A stretch of DNA of 64,000 bases from Treponema sp. (GTDB lineage Bacteria > Spirochaetota > Spirochaetia > Treponematales > Breznakiellaceae): NCBI GenBank assembly GCA_031256035.1, contig JAIRRJ010000087.1:81434-145433 (forward strand), written 5' to 3'. A program made the position numbers and the translations under genes. Position 1 is the first letter of the stretch; every line of letters starts with the position of its first letter. Under the pieces are notes generated by a model. It worked only from the letters and a program-made list of their open reading frames with translations. It was not told the origin of the DNA and did no database searches. This document shows positions 16,401 through 25,466 of the stretch, in pieces.

Positions 16401-19285
16401 GTAAAGAACGAATTTCCCGAAAGAAAAAAGCCGATAAATTTATTTTCTTCATCAGTATCGGTGTAGGCTTCTTTTCCTGAATACAATCTTTCTTTCAGTT
16501 CCGTTAAGATTTGGTAAGCTTTCGCGGCTAATTCATCATTTATTTTGCATGATTTTGATAAAGCATAACCATTACTGCCCGGCGCACCTCCATTTAGAAA
16601 GCAATTCAATGCATTCAGTTCCAGTTCAATTCGTTTTTCTACTAAAACTCCGTAACTGTTTTTATAATCAGACATAAGCCGCGCATTTAAATTTTCTCCG
16701 TACAGTGTCTCTGCTTCCGTTGTGGGAATAATGCCTTTTGCCTTGAAATACCAATCCGCACCGCTGTATTTTGAATCACTTGATCGCAGCTGCCCTCCGT
16801 AGTTATCGGCAAACAAATCTATTGCGGCAAGACGTATTTTTTTGTCAATTTCAGATTCGATTCCGTAAGGGAAATTATCTCTCAATTCAGATAAAAACAA
16901 CGTTTCATCATCTCCGTTTATCAATAAGGCAAGTATTTTTTCAGCTTCCTCTTTTTGCTCTGCAATTCCCCATTTCACGCCATACTCAAGCGTTTTGACG
17001 TAAATTGCTTCATTTCCTGTTATGAGTAATTTTCTGTATTCTTCGGCCAGCAATTTATACTTGGCATTAAATTCCTGAAATAAAAAACTTTCACGATTGA
17101 TTATGCTGGCAGCCACAAGAGAGGAGTAATCGGCGGTTAATTTGTCCAGAATAAATTCCGCCTCTTTCATTTTTTCAGCCAATCTGTCAAGTTCTATCTG
17201 CTTTTCATGAATGTCCGCGCTGATGTCATTCAATTTTTTTAATTCGTTTTCGTACTGTACAACAGATTCATCGTATGCTGTTTTCGCGTTTTCCCATGCC
17301 ATTACTCCTTCTGCATCGGTCATTCTTCCCGCATCAATTTCCTGCGCGTAATTCATTACAGCCTCAGCAATGGATGTTTTCCTCTCCCAATACAAGACAA
17401 GAGTCTTTGCCCTGATTAATTCAATTTGATATTCGTCAAGGCAAAAATCTTCACTTGACGCATCCGGTGAAAGAATATCTTTTAAAGCTCCGGATACGAT
17501 AAGTTCATTGTAATCGGTCAGAATCCTGTTCCGCACATCTATTGCTTTGGCGTTGTAGGAAACATATAGATTATACGATTTTTCCATTTCCAGAAGTGTT
17601 TCAAAATCTTTCTTTCTAAAAAGATCAGAATTAGTTATTTTTTTTGCAATTTCGGTTTGCCTGGCAAGAGTTAAATTTCCGGTATTTACTGACCGTATCA
17701 AAGACAAATCATTCTGCAAAATAATATATTCTTCCAAAAGTTGCCGGTAGTTTTTTTCGGCATTTACTTTCACACTTGAATCAACATCTGCTTTTCTTAA
17801 TACATCCCAGGCGTTTAAAAATAATGATAGATATGCAGATTGATTTATGTAGGCATCTTCAGCCTCTATCCAGATATTCTTTCGCTCCTTTTCAAGCCAT
17901 GCCTGAAAGTCTAAATCTTTTGGGTTTTTTATGCTGGAACTGCTGTATTGTTTTTGCCAAAACTGAATGTTTTCTTTCGCGGTAATTGCCGCTGAGCAGC
18001 ATGTAAGGTACATGTTGATTAACGCCTGAGCCTTTGCTGTTCCTGCTCCAATGCGCATTGTCATGTTGTATTCAAATTCTTTTTTAGTCTCGGCAATGCT
18101 TCTTTCAAGGGTTTCAGATAAATTTTTAAAAAGCAGTTCGCCGGATTCAAATAATTCTTTAGCGGTTAATTCCCAGCGCTGTCGTTCATTTTCGAATTCT
18201 CTGAAAGCCGTAAGCCAGATTTCTTCGCCTTCAGAATACAACCGGAAAGATTCCTGTTCCCATTCAATACGGCGCATAAAGAAACGCTCTTCGGCATCTT
18301 CCCATGCTTTAAGGCCTCTCTCAAACTGTTCTTTATATAATCGAAGCCATTCTTCGCCCATTATTGCAAGATCGCCAGTACCAGCTGAGGCTTCTTCAAT
18401 TTTTACGGTAAGCTCTTCAATTCCCCTTGCGCATACTGTTTCGGTTTCACTGATCAAACGTTCTGTAAATATCCGCGCAGCTTCATCATCGCTTTTTTTG
18501 CGCAGACTCCAAATGTCTCTGGTTCGCCGGCTGGTAAAAATTCTTTCTTCTCTGGCGGCGATATTTTCAAATTCCGTTTTTATAAGTCCGCCCAAATGCA
18601 CGCCGGTTTCATGTATTACAGCGCCCATGGTTGCGCGTAACACAACGGGAATATACACCAATAGTTCGGGATAAATGAGGGTAAGAATATTTTCAAAAGA
18701 AAGGCTGCTGGTATTTATATTTTCTTCAGCCTCTCCGCGCCACTTTAACAAATCCTGTGAAAACTCCCTGCCATCTTCACCTGGACGCACAATCAATGGA
18801 TCGCCTGTTTTATCATCAAAAAAAATGTTTCCATCATCATCCAGATACCATGAATAATTCTTTTGTGTCTCATCAAACATTGAGTGAATACTAATTACCG
18901 CTTCTTCTGCGGCAGCTCCGAAAAAACGTCCGATGAGCCATTGGGAAAAACGAGCTTCAAGCTCCTCATCGCTCCATTTGATAATTTGCATCCTTGCTTC
19001 TTCAAAAAGAAACGGATTTTCATACAGACCCGAAGCGATAAATTCCCAGGCGCAAATCGCCTGTGTCATTCCCAGTCTTGCTTCAGCAAGCCAGCGGTTA
19101 GTGTCAATTTCCCTGTCCGCTCTGCTGAAGTGATAATCAAATACCGATCTGTTAAAGCCTTTTACATCGGTAACCGGTGAAGGAGCGGGATTTGTCTGGG
19201 CAAATGCAGCAGAAGGAATTAAACCAAAAATAAATATAAACATTAACCCAACAGAAATAATTTTATTCGTAATAATTTTTTCCAT
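10496..19285 (-). CDS. Giant secreted coiled-coil protein (2929 aa) with C-terminal Cys/His amidase-like domain
   Basis: I do not recognise a precise family; it resembles the very large structural or toxin-like proteins of spirochaetes. A signal peptide (cleavage near AAFAQTNP) is followed by ~2000 residues that are mostly charged helix, rich in Trp, Glu and Lys, with regular EEAEKxL-like stretches. Residues ~2320-2360 (APTIRSTVQIAGAIAASVI) and ~2420-2460 are Gly/Ala/Ser-rich and hydrophobic. A LELHLGHDGASMNIGTGG segment (~2555-2578) looks like the linker before variable tips in polymorphic toxins. A 14-residue tandem repeat (11321-11404) forms a hinge. The last ~230 residues contain Cys2766 (ILYKCLTFFIAM) and His2845 (NPGHIALVV), the spacing of CHAP/NlpC papain-fold peptidases. 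AAGGA precedes the ATG. It follows two RND pumps in the operon. About residue 2062 a palindromic element adds TPSPLVRRGMGG in frame. Confidence 0.85.
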   Translation of the reverse strand: MEKIITNKIISVGLMFIFIFGLIPSAAFAQTNPAPSPVTDVKGFNRSVFDYHFSRADREIDTNRWLAEARLGMTQAICAWEFIASGLYENPFLFEEARMQIIKWSDEELEARFSQWLIGRFFGAAAEEAVISIHSMFDETQKNYSWYLDDDGNIFFDDKTGDPLIVRPGEDGREFSQDLLKWRGEAEENINTSSLSFENILTLIYPELLVYIPVVLRATMGAVIHETGVHLGGLIKTEFENIAAREERIFTSRRTRDIWSLRKKSDDEAARIFTERLISETETVCARGIEELTVKIEEASAGTGDLAIMGEEWLRLYKEQFERGLKAWEDAEERFFMRRIEWEQESFRLYSEGEEIWLTAFREFENERQRWELTAKELFESGELLFKNLSETLERSIAETKKEFEYNMTMRIGAGTAKAQALINMYLTCCSAAITAKENIQFWQKQYSSSSIKNPKDLDFQAWLEKERKNIWIEAEDAYINQSAYLSLFLNAWDVLRKADVDSSVKVNAEKNYRQLLEEYIILQNDLSLIRSVNTGNLTLARQTEIAKKITNSDLFRKKDFETLLEMEKSYNLYVSYNAKAIDVRNRILTDYNELIVSGALKDILSPDASSEDFCLDEYQIELIRAKTLVLYWERKTSIAEAVMNYAQEIDAGRMTDAEGVMAWENAKTAYDESVVQYENELKKLNDISADIHEKQIELDRLAEKMKEAEFILDKLTADYSSLVAASIINRESFLFQEFNAKYKLLAEEYRKLLITGNEAIYVKTLEYGVKWGIAEQKEEAEKILALLINGDDETLFLSELRDNFPYGIESEIDKKIRLAAIDLFADNYGGQLRSSDSKYSGADWYFKAKGIIPTTEAETLYGENLNARLMSDYKNSYGVLVEKRIELELNALNCFLNGGAPGSNGYALSKSCKINDELAAKAYQILTELKERLYSGKEAYTDTDEENKFIGFFLSGNSFFTESEKYLTDYINDYYLCLGLLNLYNNYAAISSFGQNEIWQNSLDSLKNLYDNYDLDSTNFLLPKPQTICESILYKSGDFIQNAAQFLLEFENCFLLIPEWFENELINWKRAVIEYIGAYAFFYNLNVSFDVKALELEYEGLMTEWKDLSDYANSLNYLDDDEIAKINDSFTEIIKKVNLINCRLQITGAWDKCGDEMNIWGKEKHWRSHLTRENLEVYDRAIISASSWKEGMMLDALDSAVYFSNCLNDAIELFSQRDNIIADGTAKQFYDFYRDEVSRNERYLYILKSEYGEISRLGGALEISRMSAAEAKKKLDSQYDILKTQESIHKALTDEYLKEAENFLDSSNKYDNQYSILKKKYEDMEKARFEYELQDAIRRWASTAYLSINEVDPDYCRNKLEKAKMVLTVLSDIYNNEKKRPYVNAEYNALFSEYEKSFQRKLLTLEALEAVLSATEKELINNEKILAQYEHSLYNLGGVDQKYSNYTSPGSRASWTVKDIITVKDGRLAFSKDDSMRITGVNASSAKTLDEYFNKTVMPNGERNEISLFDEALRELSQRMTGYFTDYSKFKQWSYARDYLLSSLIKANSDINFLKNCYSGLGQMKKDGSWGVVTVKGELFDPPESLYSAVNDFVLSNYDTLYRWAWDGLSKEEKADLEFYVILTLSGKCNDYIKGFSLMHTFDVYSVAHSYVNDKYKLAQKKVDEWWLLPNLLYFEMRDINKSALSRISPGFSEAFSSVLKWQSGLINNLDTIKKNASEYIKSCNALDILEGKKEAGQSVGWNEINAALRQTRTINSRDIATLKTFWDKMQSENNGTHQTVYAALDSLIKWADEQERKSKNALEKQYLEDEEIRQQNEIEYHKAVEGYIAGTISIETLRNAAEKAFGQNAPAWKNHFGNIQKTLLDNFSLYVNSDNNFYKEYYLLGNEIILMTANTLENRYMAEFAAREIEWNQMRQDIREKHLEWRNSAANLLEAGRMDWSAGIKKMEDAYKQWNINFQNEYNRVSDEWAEAYLAGLEDKEKWLEQAAEAANQASAESFLLLVGTEGERLARFMDTREPFGIRNAAPVADDLMSGLLQASGIVNMAGAFGSLNNVTPSPLVRRGMGGVFTGDAALVKAAASDLARKTNAEIAERESRKLARSAGNAVDEAMKNLASNVESANNGFRENMDDTFILNGLWRRSGKDYVKDIIMGSTLFQPVVSETKKINGYRDYRMEKVTLKTNLDENYLATLNSLAVIGLIENAFSEIEDIVKETFGIGKDPIKIKKKGIKEEREQSPGKFGVHLGYSPAMKPSEEMDSSRDSMFYDEGKGEIGRLITEYTYWLVTDSRGNAELGLPFWDKPMWDDRDSFFKAPTIRSTVQIAGAIAASVITGGSGAIALGTIVQGIRMSTAGDLVFAALDFGFGYKTIDEAAFNLGKALTINTVSSFSSGLFNGISNGDTVWRGLTDTVMNKVGNSTAGIIAAQTAMAGVQSITTTLATSAFSGITYNRDDGWGYSTKVFNADSIVSGALTSMATALTSGTLKAINSGINEEKLSLLLTEMEKENISKFNELAGSLVGQGVNYAMGGDFTLNVLNLSLFTGGEMKSGLLELHLGHDGASMNIGTGGANVSIDNLINIVKGAMAWNRNNEIVKSTHSLYLDMLNELYASLSQYEPDIGNPEWDTPEVNLEYSKDDVVQQESNMELNRDGVVQQMDDMTSAPELQHENDKEKYIPNVPLVREQESTKTPEEFLEGIAQSWRSLVQNSPVDDSGTTLVGESFENWNPYVECPEGAIKAIYDLITDPETRKPYLPETLPNGDILYKCLTFFIAMNKQYLNEDGAYNTIFNGWNGDTKQLYDFLLRNNNLEPIPVPDANNLLHINEMVKNGDMVVQIVQGKDGNPGHIALVVPREDLKLGTFPEMKGWTPDGKQRYQGMMASQLPAYELAVLHAGAFPGASCTSFTTTKWTIPEERRKQLNESMFFFRVRR
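11321..11404 (-). repeat. Tandem 42-bp (14-residue) imperfect repeat in the giant gene
   Basis: Two units starting at 11321 and 11363 both read TTGTTGAACCAC on the plus strand. The protein units are LEYSKDDVVQQESN and MELNRDGVVQQMDD. They sit in the polar hinge before the C-terminal Cys/His domain. Confidence 0.65.
13079..13113. repeat. Palindromic element inside the giant gene
   Basis: CCCCGCCTT-aca-AGGGGAGACGGGG (13089-13113) with flanking CTCCCATT. It encodes in frame a Pro/Arg/Gly peptide (TPSPLVRRGMGG) unlike the acidic helical surroundings. Similar PSPLVRRG-type peptides arise where small dispersed palindromes insert into bacterial genes. Confidence 0.5.
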
Positions 19286-19289
19286 TTTT

Positions 19290-22200
19290 TTAATCCTTAT
19301 TTTTCATTGAAAAAGAATTCTTTCCGCACAAGCGGAACTCAATTTTTCCCCGAAGGTTTCGATCAATTGCAAAAAACCAAAAAAGAGACGGTATTATTGT
19401 TATGGAACAAATACAGGAGCATATAACTCCCAGACCGCCTACCAGAGACAATGTTCTTATCAGGGTGTTTGCTCCCTCTCTCAGAAAAAGAAAAGGAAAC
19501 GCACCTGCGACTGTAGTGCCTGTAGTAGCGAGCAGAGCGGGCATTTTTCGTCTGAGAGCCGAATAAACAGCGGCCATTTTAACATTTTCTGTTTTAAAAC
19601 TTGCCCGTAAGCCGTCCGTACAAAGAACTGCGGCGTTAATGGTCATGCCGCTTACAGCAATAAAGGAACAGGCGATAGCGGAATTATACGCGCTGCCGGA
19701 AAAGACCATGCAGAGCGCTGGGATTGCCAAAGAAGGCGGAACCGCAGAAAGTACAAGAAGCGGAACGGTAAATGATTCGTTAATTGAGGCAATAATCATG
19801 TAACAAAAAATAATAGCCATAATAAGAGAAATGACCGTTCTCGAAAGAGCCTGCGCAGCCTGTATTGCGTCAGGATCAAATTCAATGGAATAACCGGGCG
19901 GCAATTCCAGTTTTCTGAATATTCCGGTAAGCTCGTGTTTAATCCTTCTTGGGTCTTTGGGCGCGGTAGTAATTGTAATGGAAGCGGTTCTTCGGCGATC
20001 TACTCTTCTGATGCTTGCAGGTTCAATCTCTTCTATCGTTTTCACTATAGAATCAATGGGCAATGAAAACATGTTCTCACTGTTTCCTGCGGAGACCAGA
20101 ATGTTCATTAGCTCATCCTTTGTTTTACGCATAACATTTTTTAACAGATCGTTGCCGCTGCCGGTTCTGATCCGCACATCAGTTTCGCCTTTTGAATCTA
20201 CTCTCTTGTATGCTACAGGTCCGTAAACGCCCATGCGAACGGTGGAAGCGGCTGATGAAAAACCGGCATTTGATTTGGCAAATGCTTTTGCAAAGAGATC
20301 TCTGTCCGGCTGTAAAATCAATTTTTTCGAGCCTTGTTTGAAATTAAGCACCAGCTCCCGAATCAAAGGATGTCCTGCGCAAATTTGCGCCAGTTCATTC
20401 GCGATTTCCCTGCATTTGGATTCTTCATCTCCCGATATTCTGATTTCCCAGTAACGATCTTTGTTTGTATTTTCATGGAAGAACAAAAAACCGCTGGGTA
20501 TCGGTATTTGCCTTGCCATGTCCCTGACAAGATGTGTCTTTGTCTGTACAGGATCAAAAGAAACAAGCAGAGAACCAGAACCGGTTCTGGCACCGGTTTC
20601 AACATTTTTAATTCCTTTGCAGCCCGCCAATTTGACACTGTATTCAGCTAACAGACGATCCGCTTCTTCTGCAAGCAATCCTCCGTCAAATTCCACCTGG
20701 GCATACACTGAATTCTCCGAACCATGTCGTCCTGTATCCACTCCCTTTGCGAATAACGCGATAACCGCCGCTGCTGTAATCAAAATCGCAGATGACGCTA
20801 TTTGGATTGGATAACGAATACAAAATTTTACATCGGCGGCAAGAAACCTGTGCATAAGTCGCGAAACATGCTTGTGTGTACACCTGAAAGATTCAAGTAC
20901 CTTGAGCAACGAATGTTCACGCGAATTCATTCCCCAAAGCAGCAGCGGCGGCAAGAGCGAAAGACTGATGCAAAGAGCGGTCAATGTTACTGCCGCTATG
21001 CCTGCGGCGATGATTCCCGTTTCACCGTCCTTTATTGACGATAACGGCACTAAAGCCACGACAGTAGTCGCTGCTCCTGCAATCAGCGGTCCGGATAATT
21101 CCGACAGTGATTCTGACGCCCTGCCGTAGTCACTGCATTTGCGCAGTTTTTCAGAACAAAGAATAACAGCATCAACAGCCGTACCCACTCCTGCGGCAAT
21201 GCCTGCCAATACTGTCCGGTTAATCCGAAAACCGCACATTGAAAGAATTGCGGCGGATAACAGACAAATCACCGGAATAGCCAAAGCGCAAAAAAAGCCT
21301 GAATAATTTCCTGATTTATTCCCGCCAAGCAGAAAACTGATAACCGCTACCATGATTGCGCCTAACATAGCTGCATTGAAAACAGAACGGAAGGCAGCGG
21401 CTTCTTCCGCACCAAGATCAGATAACACTGTAAATTCCAGCGGCAAAGACAGCGTGGATAATTCTTTTTTTATGTCCCTGGAAAGCTTGCGCAGATCGGC
21501 TTCGTGCCGTCCCATTATTGAGATAACCGCTGCTTTTCTGCCGTTTAATCTTGAAATAATATCCGGCGTTCTCTCCTGTTCGGTTATCAGTGCAATTTCC
21601 GAAAGTTCAACTATTTTCCCTTCTCCGAGAGGAATAAGCGCCTTTTCGAGTGAAGGTTTATCACGCGATCCGTAAATGCCCGGCTGCGCGTATCTGCCAT
21701 CCACAGTGATGATAATTTCACGCTTGTTCTGAACAATTATTCCGCCGGAAAAAATCGAATCGTTCATTCCAAGAACTTCAGCAATCATTGATGGTTCCAA
21801 ATCAAGAGAGGCAAGTTTTTCCTGATCAAGTACAATGACTATTTCTTTCTGACCGACACCATAAACCATTATTTCTCCGGCGCCTTCAAGACTTTCCAGC
21901 CTTGGTTTCACAATTTTTTCCAGCATCTGCACGGTTAAAATATTTTCTTTTACATCATCAAAACCGGATGAAAAAACCGCGGCTGACCAGACCGGAACCA
22001 TTGAATTGGCGGAGCTGAAAATTTCAGGCCTTTGCGCCGATGATGGCAGGTTTTCATATACCCTTTGAGCGGCGTCACAAACAGCTTCATACCTGCCTCT
22101 CCCTCCCGGAAAACGGACATATACTCTTGAAAGGCTGTTTTCGCTGGAACTTTGCACAGCCATGATCCCCGGAATGGCGGAAAGAGCGTCTTCCAGTGGG

Positions 22201-22391
22201 ATAGTAATACTCCTTTCTATCTCACTGATGTCAAGGCCGTAATGTTTGATTTTTACAACGAAAGAACCTCCTGTATTTTCATTGTTTTTTTCATTTGAGT
22301 TGATAATGACGAATAACGAAAAAGAGCAGATTCCGATCAGTATGCATAGGCTAGCTTTTTTTCTTTTAAGCCAGAAAACAACATTTTTCAT
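19290..22391 (-). CDS. RND-family efflux/export transporter subunit (second of pair)
   Basis: AcrB/MdtB-like inner-membrane pump of 1033 residues that would work with the adaptor and TolC-like proteins of this operon, driven by proton flow. The first membrane helix is near residues 15-30, followed by porter loops (IERSITIPLEDALSAIPGIMAV), helices ~335-500, a second porter domain and helices ~840-1010. In TM4 the proton-relay pair Asp-Asp of AcrB is reduced to one Asp (AGVGTAVDAVILCSEKL). Its start overlaps the end of the first RND gene by four bases (ATGA), so the two probably form a mixed trimer like MdtBC. The giant protein gene follows after four bases. The substrate is unknown; export of the giant protein itself or of a lipid are guesses. 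Confidence 0.9.
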   Translation of the reverse strand: MKNVVFWLKRKKASLCILIGICSFSLFVIINSNEKNNENTGGSFVVKIKHYGLDISEIERSITIPLEDALSAIPGIMAVQSSSENSLSRVYVRFPGGRGRYEAVCDAAQRVYENLPSSAQRPEIFSSANSMVPVWSAAVFSSGFDDVKENILTVQMLEKIVKPRLESLEGAGEIMVYGVGQKEIVIVLDQEKLASLDLEPSMIAEVLGMNDSIFSGGIIVQNKREIIITVDGRYAQPGIYGSRDKPSLEKALIPLGEGKIVELSEIALITEQERTPDIISRLNGRKAAVISIMGRHEADLRKLSRDIKKELSTLSLPLEFTVLSDLGAEEAAAFRSVFNAAMLGAIMVAVISFLLGGNKSGNYSGFFCALAIPVICLLSAAILSMCGFRINRTVLAGIAAGVGTAVDAVILCSEKLRKCSDYGRASESLSELSGPLIAGAATTVVALVPLSSIKDGETGIIAAGIAAVTLTALCISLSLLPPLLLWGMNSREHSLLKVLESFRCTHKHVSRLMHRFLAADVKFCIRYPIQIASSAILITAAAVIALFAKGVDTGRHGSENSVYAQVEFDGGLLAEEADRLLAEYSVKLAGCKGIKNVETGARTGSGSLLVSFDPVQTKTHLVRDMARQIPIPSGFLFFHENTNKDRYWEIRISGDEESKCREIANELAQICAGHPLIRELVLNFKQGSKKLILQPDRDLFAKAFAKSNAGFSSAASTVRMGVYGPVAYKRVDSKGETDVRIRTGSGNDLLKNVMRKTKDELMNILVSAGNSENMFSLPIDSIVKTIEEIEPASIRRVDRRRTASITITTAPKDPRRIKHELTGIFRKLELPPGYSIEFDPDAIQAAQALSRTVISLIMAIIFCYMIIASINESFTVPLLVLSAVPPSLAIPALCMVFSGSAYNSAIACSFIAVSGMTINAAVLCTDGLRASFKTENVKMAAVYSALRRKMPALLATTGTTVAGAFPFLFLREGANTLIRTLSLVGGLGVICSCICSITIIPSLFWFFAIDRNLRGKIEFRLCGKNSFSMKNKD

Positions 22392-25300
22392 TTTGCTCTC
22401 CAGTTAAAGAATCTGATCAAGACCGGCGGAATGGCAAAAAGACTGAGCATAGTTGACGCCGCAAGTCCGCCCAGCATGGCGAGAGACATTGATTTCTGTG
22501 AGTTTCCAAGTGGACTGAGAATCAAAGGCAGAAGAGCCAGAATTGTTGTTGTCGTTGTAATCAATATCGCCTGTAGCCGCTCGGAAGCTCCCCGGTAAAC
22601 GGCGGCAGTCACAGTACAGCCGGCTTGAATCTTTTCATTACTGATTTCAAAAAGAACGAGGGAGTTATTCACCACAAGACCAAAAAGAGCGGTTAATCCG
22701 AGAACAGCGCCTGAGTCAATCTTTGTACGGGTAATCATCAATGCGGCTCCCGCACCTGCCAAAGAAAAAGGAATGCTTATCATGAGTATCAGCGGAAGAA
22801 GAAAGGATTCAAACTGAGCGCCCATGCTTATGTAGAGCATTATCAGCACCAAAAAAATGTAAAGCAGCAGTGAATTACGATATCTGCTAAAAACCGATTC
22901 ATCCGCTCCTGTAAACCATGGATACTGCGCGGCAAATTTCACTGCCGTTACGGGATTTTTCTTGTCCGGCGAAATATCCGCGTAAATAACATCGCTGCGA
23001 TCAAGCCGCGCCAGAGACGCTTCCGCTTCACTGCGCTCTATCCTGCCGAGAGAGCCAAGGTATACTGTTTTCCCCTGCGGTGTTATTAAGGGAATTTGTT
23101 CAAGCCATTTTACCGGTTCATTAATTCCATTGTCTCTTTTTTGTCCTGTTACACGCACATCAAGCGGTCTGCCTTCTATTTCCAGTGTAACTGCGACAAT
23201 TCCCTCGTTAAGAACGTATAAAGTTTCGGCAATTCCTGCCGCAGACATTGAAAGATACGCGGCAGCTTCCCTGTTTGGGTACAGCTTCAGTTCCGGTCTT
23301 TGTCCTCTGGGTCTGTAATTCACGGGAATTGACGCATTTTTAAACGTGTTCTCCGCTATCTCAATCCGTTGAAGCATTTCATTTCTGTCTTTCCCTTTAA
23401 TTACAAAAGTGCGTTCTCGTGAAAGCCCCAGTAAATTTTCAATTCTGTCTCTGGGAAAATATACAGAGAACGGATAAACAAAATTTTGTTTCATGGCAGA
23501 ATTTATTTCGGCTAACGCTTTTTCAGGTTTTACCTCCCTGTTAATTGCACAGCGCAAAATCAATTCCTCTCTTCTGTAATCAATATCTGCTCTGCGGCCT
23601 ATGTCCTCTTCTTCGGCGCCCGCTCTTCCATGGACATTCCTTATTGACGGTAAACCCGAAACAAACCGTGAAATTTCAGCTCCGGCGGAACCCGCCGATT
23701 CAAGTAAAGCGCCGGGCGGGAAAATCACCGAAATCTGCACTTCTTCCGCTTCATCAGAATTTATGAAAACCATTGGTCTCAATAAAAGCATGATTGTCCC
23801 CGTAAGACTTACCAGTACAGCAATAGCAATAACTCTTACCGGGCGGCGAATAATGACAGAAAGGAAGGTTCTGTATTTTTTTTCAAGTAAGCCGTCTCTG
23901 AGCGTGTGTAAAATTTTCATAAATGGATTTTTATTAATAGTTCTTGATTTTTCCATAACGTTCATGTTAGCTGTCATATACGTTACAAAAAACATTCTGA
24001 ATAATGAAGGGAGAAAGAATTGCGCGTAAATCCATCCTGTGAATACCGAAGTTACCAGCGAAGTCGCTATGTCTCCAAAGAGGCTTCCCAATGGACCTGG
24101 CAGAAAAATGATGGGCGCAAAAACAAGCGATGTAGTCAAAGTAGATGCAAAACTTGAACCAGCGATTGAAAATACCTTGTTTCCGATTTCTTCCGGTACG
24201 GGCGTACAATTTCTTTTTCCGAAGGTTCGATGAAGCAAATCCAGTACGATCACACCTGTATCGGACACTAGGCCTATACCCATTGCCAATCCGCCCAGGC
24301 TCATGCCGTTAAGTGATTTTCCCGTAACGGACAGGACGCAAATACCAGCAGCTACTGATACAGGGATCGAAAGGGCAGTAAGCAGCGAGAACCGCAGACG
24401 CCGGATGAAAATAAGAAGCACCGACATCACCGCAGCGGCTCCCAGAGCAGCTGAAATTGACAGGCTGGTTATTCCTTTGATTAACGAGGGAGTAGAATCG
24501 CTGACAATTTCTATTTGCGCATCACGCGAAAATAGAGAAACGGCTTCATCTATTGTTTTCTTTATTTCCCTGGAAAGCCGTATAGGATCAGCTCCCGGTC
24601 TTCGAAAAACTTCCAGAGCTGTGGTTTCCGTTCCGTTATAAACGAATATACTCTCTCTCCGGCTGGTAGTCTGGCAAAGATCCCCGGCATCTTCTACTTT
24701 TAAAGTTCCGTCTCCCACAGGCAGGATCAAACGTGAAAGTGACGCTGTTGAATCAGGTCTGCCGGAACCAACCACCACGAGTTCCATATTTCCCTCACGG
24801 GCATTCCCGGCGGGAATATCCGCGGTCTCCCTTGCCAGCAGCCTGACAAATTCAGCAGGACTTAAACCAAGAGCGGCAAGGCGTGATGCGTCAAGCGAAA
24901 GTTGTTCTTCTGTGAGTTCTCCGCCCACAAGAACAACCAAACCAACTCCGTCTATTCTCCTTAACCGTGCGCGAAGTTCATATTCCGCTAATTTGCGGGC
25001 AAACCCGCAATTCCCGTTATGCGAACTTATCGCTATTACAGCGTGAGGCTCGTTTGCAGAATCACCCGATGTTACCGTGGGTTTGCGAATTCCTTCAGGA
25101 AGTCCCGGGTACACCGCGTCAACAGCTTCACGTACAAGAACCGACACTGCCATTGGATCAATTCCCCAGCGGAAATCCAGGCTGATAATTGAACGGTTGT
25201 CGCGTGATATGCTGCGCATCCTTTCAATGCCTTTTATCGGAGAAAGACCATCCTCAAGCGGTATTGTAATCAGAGTTCTTATATCGTTAGCTGCCATGCC

Positions 25301-25459
25301 ATAATATACAGTCTCTACCGTTACCCTTGGCACAGAAAATTCCGGCAGCCGGTTAACAGGCAAAGCAACAAGAGAAAAAATCGCCGCAATAATCAGCGCC
25401 GCCAATATCATGATTACCGTAACCGGACGGCGGATAAAAAGATTTATAAGTCCTTTCAT
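22388..25459 (-). CDS. RND-family efflux/export transporter subunit (first of pair)
   Basis: AcrB-like pump of 1023 residues. Typical starts FIRRPVTVIMILAALII and LPEFSVPRVTVETVYYG, IPLEDGLSPIKGIERM, then TM4 GGLAMGIGLVSDTGVIVLDLL. Here too only one of the two TM4 aspartates remains (S-D instead of D-D). The second half has LLLYIFLVLIMLYISMGAQFESF and GLTALFGLVVNNSLVLFEI, the usual TM10-TM11 region with two Asn. It starts eight bases after the stop of the Ig-like lipoprotein gene and overlaps the second RND gene by four bases. Because the two pumps are only distantly alike, a hetero-oligomer is more likely than a recent duplication. Confidence 0.92.
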   Translation of the reverse strand: MKGLINLFIRRPVTVIMILAALIIAAIFSLVALPVNRLPEFSVPRVTVETVYYGMAANDIRTLITIPLEDGLSPIKGIERMRSISRDNRSIISLDFRWGIDPMAVSVLVREAVDAVYPGLPEGIRKPTVTSGDSANEPHAVIAISSHNGNCGFARKLAEYELRARLRRIDGVGLVVLVGGELTEEQLSLDASRLAALGLSPAEFVRLLARETADIPAGNAREGNMELVVVGSGRPDSTASLSRLILPVGDGTLKVEDAGDLCQTTSRRESIFVYNGTETTALEVFRRPGADPIRLSREIKKTIDEAVSLFSRDAQIEIVSDSTPSLIKGITSLSISAALGAAAVMSVLLIFIRRLRFSLLTALSIPVSVAAGICVLSVTGKSLNGMSLGGLAMGIGLVSDTGVIVLDLLHRTFGKRNCTPVPEEIGNKVFSIAGSSFASTLTTSLVFAPIIFLPGPLGSLFGDIATSLVTSVFTGWIYAQFFLPSLFRMFFVTYMTANMNVMEKSRTINKNPFMKILHTLRDGLLEKKYRTFLSVIIRRPVRVIAIAVLVSLTGTIMLLLRPMVFINSDEAEEVQISVIFPPGALLESAGSAGAEISRFVSGLPSIRNVHGRAGAEEEDIGRRADIDYRREELILRCAINREVKPEKALAEINSAMKQNFVYPFSVYFPRDRIENLLGLSRERTFVIKGKDRNEMLQRIEIAENTFKNASIPVNYRPRGQRPELKLYPNREAAAYLSMSAAGIAETLYVLNEGIVAVTLEIEGRPLDVRVTGQKRDNGINEPVKWLEQIPLITPQGKTVYLGSLGRIERSEAEASLARLDRSDVIYADISPDKKNPVTAVKFAAQYPWFTGADESVFSRYRNSLLLYIFLVLIMLYISMGAQFESFLLPLILMISIPFSLAGAGAALMITRTKIDSGAVLGLTALFGLVVNNSLVLFEISNEKIQAGCTVTAAVYRGASERLQAILITTTTTILALLPLILSPLGNSQKSMSLAMLGGLAASTMLSLFAIPPVLIRFFNWRAK

Positions 25460-25466
25460 TACTATC

